This document shows positions 31,676 through 36,975 of a DNA stretch of 36,975 nt, one piece after another; position 1 is the first letter of the stretch, and the number at the start of each line of letters is the position of its first letter. The notes beneath the pieces are model-generated. The model was not told where the DNA came from. It saw only the letters and a list, made by a program, of their open reading frames with translations, and searched no databases. This DNA is from an uncultured delta proteobacterium (lineage in GTDB: Bacteria > Myxococcota_A > UBA9160 > JAFDET01), in contig CAMYLJ010000037.1 in NCBI GenBank assembly GCA_947259215.1, positions 1-36,975 of the forward strand, given 5' to 3'. Position numbers and translations under genes: made by a program.

Positions 31676-33499
31676 ATGCAGATCCGTTTCTGGGGCACGC
31701 GAGGCTCGATCGCCACGCCTGGCCCCGCCACGGTTCGCCGCGGCGGCAACACGTCGTGCGTGGAGGTGCGCACTGCGGCCAGCACGCTGCTGGTCCTCGA
31801 CTGTGGCACCGGGGCCCGTGGGCTGGGCCAGGCGCTGGTGGCCGGGGGTGGCCCGCTCCGGGGCCACGTGCTGATCGGCCACACCCACTGGGACCACATC
31901 CAGGGGCTCCCCTTCTTCGCGCCCTTCGTCTCGTCGGAAGGCGAGTGGGACGTGTACGGGCCGCGGGGCCTGGGCGTCTCGCTGCGCGAGACCCTGGCCG
32001 GGCAGATGGAGTACACGTACTTCCCGGTCACCCTGGAGCAGTTCGCCGCCACGGTGCGCTTCCACGATCTGGTGGAAGGCGAGTTCGCCATCGACGAGGT
32101 TCGCGTGCGGACGTCCTACCTCAACCATCCGGCCCTCACCCTCGGCTACCGGCTCGAGGCCGACGGAGTCGCGCTGGTCTACTCCACGGACCACGAGCCG
32201 CACTCCCGCGAGCTGGCGGTTCGCGGCTATCGGCCAGGCTGTGCTGAGGACGACCGCCACGTGGCCTTCCTGGCCGGGGCCGACCTGGTGATCCACGACG
32301 CGCAGTACACCGGGTCCGAGTACCCGCAGAAGGCGGGCTGGGGGCACAGCACCGTCGAGTACGCGGTGGACGCCGCCCTGGCGGCGGGCGCCCGGCGCCT
32401 GGCCCTCTTCCACCATGACCCCCTGCGCGACGACGCGGCGGTGGACCGCCTCGTGGACCAGGCGCGCGAGCGGGTGGCCGCCGCGGGCGGCGAGCTCGAG
32501 GTCCTGGCCGCATCCGAAGGCGCGAGGCTGGAGCTGGAGCCCGCGCCGGAGGCGCCGCGCCGGCGCGACCCGGCGGCCACCCTCGAGGCGTCCGCCACCG
32601 TGGCCGCGGAGACCGTCGGTCACGCGGTCCTGGTGTACGTGTCCGACCCGGCTGCCCGCGAGTCGCTCGAAGAGGCGCTCGACGCCGACGACCTGGAAGG
32701 GATCGACGCCCACGGCGCCGAGGAGGTGCTGAAGCGCGCCCGCGAAGAGCAGCCGGCCCTGCTCCTCCTGGGCCGCCCCGGCGGCGACCGCGACGCCCTC
32801 GACGTGTGCCGCGCGATTCGCACCGGGCTCGGCGCCCGGGGCCGGGAGGTTCCCGTCGTCGTCGTGGCCGGATCCGAAGCGGATGTGGATCGGAAGGCCG
32901 GCTCTGCCGCCGGCGTGACCGACTGGCTCGTCCGTCCCTTCTCCAGCCAGTACGCCCGCACCCGCATCCGCGCCTGGGTGCTGCGGATCGCGTGCCGCTG
33001 GCAGAAGGCGGGCCTCCCCCTCGACGAGGAGAAGCGCCTGGCCGCTCTGCGTGAGCTCGCCATCCTGGACACTCCGCCCGAGGAGCGCTTCGACCGCCAC
33101 ACCCGGATCGCCTCGGCGCTCTTCGACGTGCCGATCGCCCTGGTGAGCCTGGTGGATGCGGACCGCCAGTGGTTCAAGAGCCGCCAGGGGCTCGACGCGG
33201 AGGAGACGCCCCGGGACATGGCCTTCTGCGCCCACGCCGTTCTGCACGACGACCTGCTGCTGGTGCCCGACGCGTTCCGGGACGACCGCTTCGCCGACAA
33301 CCCGCTGGTCACCGGCCAGCCGCGGGTGCGCTTCTACGCCGGCGTCCCGTTGCGCCTGGGCGACGGCAGCCGCGCGGGCACCCTGTGCCTGATCGACCAC
33401 CGCCCCCGCGTGCTGGACGACAAGCAGCAGGCCCTGCTGCGCGACCTGGGCCGACTGGTGGAGGACGAGCTGGCGGCGTTCGCTGCCTCCGACACCTGA
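31676..33499 (+). CDS. MBL-fold hydrolase / receiver-like / GAF fusion protein
   Basis: 607 aa. The N-terminal ~275 residues are a metallo-beta-lactamase-fold hydrolase opening MQIRFWGTRGSIATPGP, with HTHWDH (69-74), a mid-domain STDHEPH and a terminal FHHDP. This branch includes phosphodiesterases and RNase Z relatives. Residues about 315-430 look like a receiver-type domain (VLVYVSDPAARESLEEAL...LLLLGRPGGDRDALDVCRAIR...VPVVVVAG), without a secure phospho-acceptor. The last ~165 residues are a GAF domain (PPEERFDRHTRIASALFDVPIALVSLVDADRQWFKSRQGL). It follows the cyclase gene by 187 bp, so cyclic-nucleotide turnover is an attractive but unproven role. Confidence 0.85.
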   Translation: MQIRFWGTRGSIATPGPATVRRGGNTSCVEVRTAASTLLVLDCGTGARGLGQALVAGGGPLRGHVLIGHTHWDHIQGLPFFAPFVSSEGEWDVYGPRGLGVSLRETLAGQMEYTYFPVTLEQFAATVRFHDLVEGEFAIDEVRVRTSYLNHPALTLGYRLEADGVALVYSTDHEPHSRELAVRGYRPGCAEDDRHVAFLAGADLVIHDAQYTGSEYPQKAGWGHSTVEYAVDAALAAGARRLALFHHDPLRDDAAVDRLVDQARERVAAAGGELEVLAASEGARLELEPAPEAPRRRDPAATLEASATVAAETVGHAVLVYVSDPAARESLEEALDADDLEGIDAHGAEEVLKRAREEQPALLLLGRPGGDRDALDVCRAIRTGLGARGREVPVVVVAGSEADVDRKAGSAAGVTDWLVRPFSSQYARTRIRAWVLRIACRWQKAGLPLDEEKRLAALRELAILDTPPEERFDRHTRIASALFDVPIALVSLVDADRQWFKSRQGLDAEETPRDMAFCAHAVLHDDLLLVPDAFRDDRFADNPLVTGQPRVRFYAGVPLRLGDGSRAGTLCLIDHRPRVLDDKQQALLRDLGRLVEDELAAFAASDT

Positions 33500-33509
33500 T
33501 CACGGGCGC

Positions 33510-34484
33510 TCAGCACACCCGGGCGGAGCGTCGCTCCCGCTTGTTCTCGTACATGAGCCGGTCCGCGTCGCGCAACAGGTCCGCCAGCCCGGCGTGTCGG
33601 CTGGGATCGAAGGAGACCAGCCCCACGCTGTACTCGAGGGCCCAGGAGCGCTCTGTGCGCGCGCTGTGGGCCCTCACCCGCTCGTCGAAGTGCATCAACG
33701 GGCGCTTGAGCGCGGCGCCGGAGGCTCCCGTCAGGAGTACGCAGAACTCGTCACCGCCAAGCCGCGCGATCACGTCGGACTTCCGGAAGCAGGTCCGGAG
33801 GAGCTCCCCCATCTCGACGAGCGCCTCGTCGCCGGCCGCGTGACCGTGCTCGTCGTTGATGGCCTTGAAGCGATCGAGATCGAAGAACAGCAGGGTGGCG
33901 GCGCGCTCGTGCTGTTGGCACATGGCGAGCGCCTTCTGGGCGATCATCTCGAAGCCGCGGCGGTTCGAAAGCGCCGTCAATCCGTCCATGGTGGCCAGCT
34001 CGAGCGCGGCGAACTCCCGTTCGACCATCTGCCCGAGGTCGCGCAGGACGCCCACGTCGTCATCGTCGAGCTGGCGCGGCTCGCGGTCGATGATGCACAC
34101 CGTGCCGATCTTGCGGCCGTCGGGCGCCGAGAGCGGATAACCCGCATAGAAACGGATGCTCGGATCGTGTGTGACGAGCGGGTTGTCGGCGAAGCGTTCG
34201 TCGCGCTCGGCGTCGGGAACGACCATGACGTCGGACCCGTGGATCGCATGTCCGCAGAAGGAGATCTCGCGTGGGGTCTCGCTGGCCTCGAGTCCCTGAC
34301 GCGACTTGAACCACTGCCGGTCCGCATCCACCAGGCTCACCAGGGCGATGGGGACTCCGAACATCCGGCGGGCCAGCCGCGTGAAGCGGTCGAACCGCTC
34401 CTCGGGCGGCGTGTCAAGCACCTTCAGGGCTTGAAGCGTCGCGAGGCGGGCCGCCTCGTCGGATGTGGGCTTCGGTCGAATCAT
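33510..34484 (-). CDS. GAF-GGDEF diguanylate cyclase
   Basis: 324 aa from ATG 34484, with GGAGGGG nine bases upstream. The N-terminal GAF domain (PPEERFDRFTRLARRMFGVPIALVSLVDADRQWFKSRQGL...) is closely similar to the C-terminal GAF of the neighbouring MBL protein. The GGDEF domain has the intact signature RLGGDEF (241-247), DLDRFKAIND, and an inhibitory RxxD (RKSD, 234-237) exactly five residues before GGDEF, so it should synthesise c-di-GMP and be product-inhibited. It is convergent with the MBL gene, 10 bp between stops. Confidence 0.93.
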   Translation of the reverse strand: MIRPKPTSDEAARLATLQALKVLDTPPEERFDRFTRLARRMFGVPIALVSLVDADRQWFKSRQGLEASETPREISFCGHAIHGSDVMVVPDAERDERFADNPLVTHDPSIRFYAGYPLSAPDGRKIGTVCIIDREPRQLDDDDVGVLRDLGQMVEREFAALELATMDGLTALSNRRGFEMIAQKALAMCQQHERAATLLFFDLDRFKAINDEHGHAAGDEALVEMGELLRTCFRKSDVIARLGGDEFCVLLTGASGAALKRPLMHFDERVRAHSARTERSWALEYSVGLVSFDPSRHAGLADLLRDADRLMYENKRERRSARVC

Positions 34485-34764
34485 GCCGTCGGACCCCTCC
34501 AGCTCCGGGCCGGCTCCCGCAGTACGAGTGCTCGCGATCGGCACACCACTGGGTGTTCTTGAGCGGATTCGGCGGGTCGAAGCGCTGCTTCTCGATCGGC
34601 GTCGGGCAAAGAATGTACGGTGCGCCTTCCGGCGTGCTCCAGCCGGTCGGCGGGGACGCGAAGGACTGCGCGCGGATGCCCCAACAGGTGCTCATCGGGT
34701 GCCAACAGCCCTCCGGGCACGCGCCGGAACCGTCGCCTTCCCAAGCAGTCGGGGGCCTCCGCAT
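34485..34764 (-). other. possible Cys-rich reading frame truncated at repeat copy 6
   Basis: Leftward frame CPEGCWHPMSTCWGI...FASPPTGWSTPEGAPYILCPTPIEKQRFDPPNPLKNTQWCADREHSYC has protein-like composition, with about seven cysteines and several Trp/Pro. Its only start is the ATG touching the repeat at 34764, and it would run into the diguanylate cyclase gene. Could be the remains of a small secreted Cys-rich protein cut by the repeat, or chance. Confidence 0.3.
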
Positions 34765-34814
34765 CCTGAATGGGGTTCAGGAGGTCGCGAGTTCGAATCT
34801 CGCCGGCCCGACCA
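34765..34814 (+). repeat. tRNA-Pro(GGG) 3'-half repeat, copy 6 (att-like)
   Basis: Identical to copy 1 over the 50 bp, including the full anticodon stem-loop and CCA. No tRNA 5' half precedes it. Integrase 2 begins 168 bp to the right. Confidence 0.9.
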
Positions 34815-34907
34815 GCTTCTTCCCTGAAACTCTTTTGTTTCCCGACGGGTTGCACTGCGATCGCGTGCGCTCCGTTACCCCTCTCTCCGCCGATATTTCG
34901 GTCCGTT

Positions 34908-34925
34908 TGCTTACTATGTGCTTAT
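34908..34925. repeat. paired arm-type heptamers upstream of integrase 2
   Basis: TGCTTAC-TATG-TGCTTAT, period 11 bp, 93 bp after copy 6 and 57 bp before the integrase ATG. Confidence 0.75.
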
Positions 34926-34982
34926 TGTGAGCGGGCCGAGGCGCGCCTGAAAGAAATTCAGGTGCGCTCGCGCGGGGGAGAA

Positions 34983-36170
34983 ATGCCGCGGCTTTCGAAG
35001 CGCAGCGTTGACGGGGCAGAGCCGGCCGAGAAGCCGCGCTTCGTCTGGGACGCGGCGCTCCCGGGCTTCGGGCTCCTCGTGCACCCGAGTGGGCGCAAGG
35101 TCTACGTCGTCCAGTATCGCAACGCCGAGGGCCGCTCGCGGCGCCTGAGCCTCGGCTCGCACGGTGTCCTCACCCCCGAGCAGGCGCGCCGCATCGCCGC
35201 GGGCGAGCTCGCCGCCGCGCGGGCCGGCCAGGACCCGGCCGCGGAGCGTCAGAAGGCGCGCCGCTCGCTGACCGTGGCCGATCTCGTGGCCCGCTACATC
35301 GAGGAGCACCTCCCCACGAAGAAGGCCACCAGCGCCCGCGAGGACCGCCGCATGCTGCGCAAGCACGTCCTCCCGGCCCTCGGGAAGCGGAGGCTCGGCG
35401 ACGTGCGCCAGGGCGACGTGGCTCGGCTCCACCTCGCGCTGCGCGCCACGCCCGTCATGGCCAACCGCGTCCTCTTCCTCGTCTCGACCCTCTTCAACCT
35501 GGCCGAGCGCTGGGGGCTGAGAGGGGAGGGCACCAACCCCTGCCGGCACGTTCCGAGCTTCCGCGAGCAGAAGCGCGAGCGCTTCCTCAACGACGCGGAG
35601 CTTGGCCGACTGGGCGAGGCGCTGGCCGAGGTCGAGCGCGAGAAGGACTCGAACAAGGCGGCGCTCGCGGCGATCCGACTACTGGTGTTAACAGGCGCGC
35701 GGCGCGGCGAGGTGCTGCGCCTGCGCTGGGAGGACGTCGATCTCGGGCGCCGGGTGCTGCGCCTTCCGGACTCGAAGACGGGCGCGAAGGTCATCCTGCT
35801 GGACGATGCGGCGGCTGCACTGTTGGCCGGCCTTCCGCGCAAGGGCCGGTGGGTCTTCCCGTCCCGGACGCACGCCGGGCTCCCGCTGCGCGACATCCGC
35901 AAGACCTGGTGGCGGGTCCTCGCGCGCGGCGAGCTCCCGGGCCTGCGCCTCCACGACCTGCGCCACACCCACGCCAGCGTGGGCGCCGCATCGGGACTCT
36001 CGCTGCAGCTGATCGGCTCGCTGCTCGGCCACCGGCGCGCCGCCACCACCGAGCGCTACGCACACCTGGTCGACGACGCCCAGCGTGCCGCGGCGAGCGT
36101 CGTCCAGGGCCGGATCGCCGCGGCCCTGGCGGGCCAGCAGCCGGCCAAGGTGCTCCCGCTCCGCCGCTGA
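34983..36170 (+). CDS. tyrosine recombinase/integrase, P4-like with DUF4102 N-terminus (integrase 2)
   Basis: 395 aa. Same architecture as integrase 1: DUF4102 arm-binding domain (LSKRSVDGAEPAEKPRFVWDAALPGFGLLVHPSGRKVYVVQYR), SAM-like core-binding domain, and catalytic domain with Arg240 (TGARRGEV), Lys265, His324-x-x-Arg327 (HDLRH), His350 (LLGH) and Tyr359. ATG 34983 has GGGGAG just upstream. A longer frame from 34770 would begin inside the tRNA repeat and adds nothing conserved. Clearly homologous to integrase 1 yet well diverged, and without its basic C-terminal tail. No excisionase follows. Confidence 0.95.
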   Translation: MPRLSKRSVDGAEPAEKPRFVWDAALPGFGLLVHPSGRKVYVVQYRNAEGRSRRLSLGSHGVLTPEQARRIAAGELAAARAGQDPAAERQKARRSLTVADLVARYIEEHLPTKKATSAREDRRMLRKHVLPALGKRRLGDVRQGDVARLHLALRATPVMANRVLFLVSTLFNLAERWGLRGEGTNPCRHVPSFREQKRERFLNDAELGRLGEALAEVEREKDSNKAALAAIRLLVLTGARRGEVLRLRWEDVDLGRRVLRLPDSKTGAKVILLDDAAAALLAGLPRKGRWVFPSRTHAGLPLRDIRKTWWRVLARGELPGLRLHDLRHTHASVGAASGLSLQLIGSLLGHRRAATTERYAHLVDDAQRAAASVVQGRIAAALAGQQPAKVLPLRR

Positions 36171-36815
36171 GCCGGCGCCGTTCCGCTGCCGCCCTGGTGC
36201 GACGACCGCTGCGGTGCCGCGACCGTGTCGGCGCCAGGCTGCCTTCCGTTCGGGCCCTCTGCTGCAGCCGGACGGACGGTCGGGCCGCAGCGCGACGGCA
36301 AGGCCCCGGTCAGGTGCTCTGCAGCGTGGCGGAAGCGGGATGGTGAGGAAGCCAGGCTGCTAAAGCGGGCGGAGTGACAAGTGGCCAGCAGAGGAGTGCG
36401 AAAGCAAGATAAGAGGTGGGCTACTTCTCCGCAGGTGCTCGCGGCTGCTCAGTATTTCGTGGCCCATTCCGCTCCGCGTGGGCCAGAGTGGCCCACTTCC
36501 CTGTCGGGGCCCGTGGCAGAGGTTTCGCCGTCCGCTTGGTGACGCTTCGGGCGCGGGATGCGCCGGCGGATGGCGCGTTGGCGGAAGACACATCGGTCGG
36601 TTTTCGCGCAGAAAACGAGCCCCCCGGCGGAATCGGTCTACGGCAAGATAAGAGAGGGCCGACGGTCGGCGAAGTGCCCGATCGGGAACGGGATCTCGTG
36701 GGCGGTTCGCCTTCCGGGGGCCCGTCCGGCCCCCTGCGCGTTGGCGGTGGCTTCCGGTCTCCAATCGCGGATCATTCGCGGTGCGGCCACCGATCCGCCG
36801 GGGGCTCAGGGTGAC
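36171..36815. other. 645-bp spacer at right end of accessory region
   Basis: No gene supported. Contains copy 2 of the 98-bp inverted-arm repeat and the short GGCAAGATAAGAG motif at 36642. No seventh tRNA-half repeat is seen, so the right boundary of the integrase 2 element is not defined in this window. Confidence 0.5.
36403..36500. repeat. 98-bp repeat with inverted arms, copy 2
   Basis: AGCAAGATAAG, then GTGGGCTACT (36416-36425) facing AGTGGCCCAC (36487-36496): one mismatch in the 10-bp stem. Same orientation as copy 1 at 9419. Confidence 0.7.
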
Positions 36816-36975
36816 ATGAGCAGCGTCGAATCGGAGCCGGCTCGAGCGGCGCGGCCGCGTCGCGACTGGGCCCGGATCGGCCTCTGGCTGGTCGGCGCGA
36901 CCCTCGCCTACAACGTGATCGAGGCCGGAATCGCGCTCTGGTTCGGCACCGAGGCCGAGAGCATCGCCCTCGTCG
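36816..36975 (+). CDS. cation-efflux-type transporter, N-terminus only
   Basis: 53 residues visible before the window ends. A charged N-terminus (SSVESEPARAARPRRDWARI) leads into TM 1, GLWLVGATLAYNVIEAGIALWFGTEAESIALV, which matches the first helix pattern of cation diffusion facilitator-like transporters (YNxxEAxxALxxGxxAxSIAL). Metal-binding residues lie beyond the window. ATG 36816 is the only good start; the ribosome site is weak (CAGGGTG). Confidence 0.7.
   Translation, partial: MSSVESEPARAARPRRDWARIGLWLVGATLAYNVIEAGIALWFGTEAESIALV

Larger units (their letters stand above)
6502..34814. mobile_element. tandem array of tRNA-Pro-targeting integrative cassettes
   Basis: Six direct 50-bp copies of a tRNA-Pro(GGG) 3' half divide this region into five segments (I 6552-12077, II 12128-22390, III 22441-26500, IV 26551-28657, V 28708-34764). 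Paired 11-bp-period heptamers flank several copies in a consistent geometry. Two P4-like integrases belong to the system, one inside segment II and one just right of the sixth copy. Cargo is different in every segment. Known integrative elements that target tRNA genes leave exactly such 3'-end duplications; reading this as stacked integrations is inference. No conjugation or phage structural genes are visible. Confidence 0.75.

Noticed and set aside
31427-33400. A 657-aa minus-strand reading frame
   Set aside because: Shadow of the MBL/GAF gene; no motifs and low-complexity composition.
6502-34814. A CRISPR array
   Set aside because: Repeats are 2-10 kb apart with genes between them, and no cas genes are present.

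Overview
The window is a GC-rich bacterial chromosome segment. It suggests an uncultured member of the broad deltaproteobacterial/Myxococcota-like group, judging by high GC, frequent GTG/TTG starts, abundant one-component and second-messenger regulators, and large secreted proteins with Thr- or CARDB-like linkers. The lineage is an inference; no rRNA gene is present.

Layout. (1) 1-6.35 kb is ordinary chromosome: a small zinc-ribbon protein (partial), DNA polymerase X with a PHP domain, a Tat-exported CapA-like phosphoesterase, a SixA-type phosphohistidine phosphatase, a PEBP-family protein, RNA 3'-phosphate cyclase (RtcA) and a SagB-type nitroreductase. (2) 6.5-36.2 kb is accessory DNA punctuated by six direct copies of the same 50-bp sequence (6502, 12078, 22391, 26501, 28658, 34765). 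Each copy is the 3' half of a tRNA-Pro(GGG) gene: anticodon stem-loop, T-arm, acceptor strand and CCA. No copy has a 5' half. Paired heptamers with an 11-bp period (TGCTTAC-N4-TGCTTAC on the left, GCAAGCA-N4-GCAAGCA on the right, mutually inverted) lie at near-constant distances from several copies, as arm-type integrase sites would. Two complete P4-like tyrosine recombinases (20870-22207 minus; 34983-36170 plus) carry the same paired heptamers upstream of their own start codons. I read this as a tandem array of tRNA-targeting integrative cassettes, at least two of which (6.55-12.1 kb and 26.55-28.7 kb) have both ends but no recombinase. (3) 36.4-37.0 kb returns to probable chromosome with the start of a cation-efflux-type transporter.

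Cassette contents. Segment I (6552-12077): a two-gene unit of an unrecognised 211-aa protein and a caspase-like protease (His80/Cys129), a candidate defence or cell-death module, then two secreted beta-helix proteins. Segment II (12128-22390): DUF2274-like and transposase remnants, an M6-like metalloprotease coupled to a thioredoxin-fold protein, a decapitated phosphoesterase, a secretin-like protein between two tmRNA/tRNA-3'-end-like repeats, an AlpA/excisionase-like HTH protein and integrase 1. Segment III (22441-26500): a secreted protein of unknown function and a lipoprotein alpha/beta-hydrolase. Segment IV (26551-28657): a LuxR-type regulator and a frameshifted secreted protein. Segment V (28708-34764): a signalling set comprising a PAS-LuxR regulator, a membrane class III nucleotide cyclase with non-canonical specificity residues, an MBL-fold/receiver-like/GAF protein and a GAF-GGDEF diguanylate cyclase. 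Integrase 2 follows the sixth repeat.

Two sites matching the CRP/FNR-family consensus TGTGA-N6-TCACA lie about 63 bp upstream of secreted-protein genes in segments II and IV, which raises the possibility that cargo in several cassettes is wired to a cyclic-nucleotide regulator.
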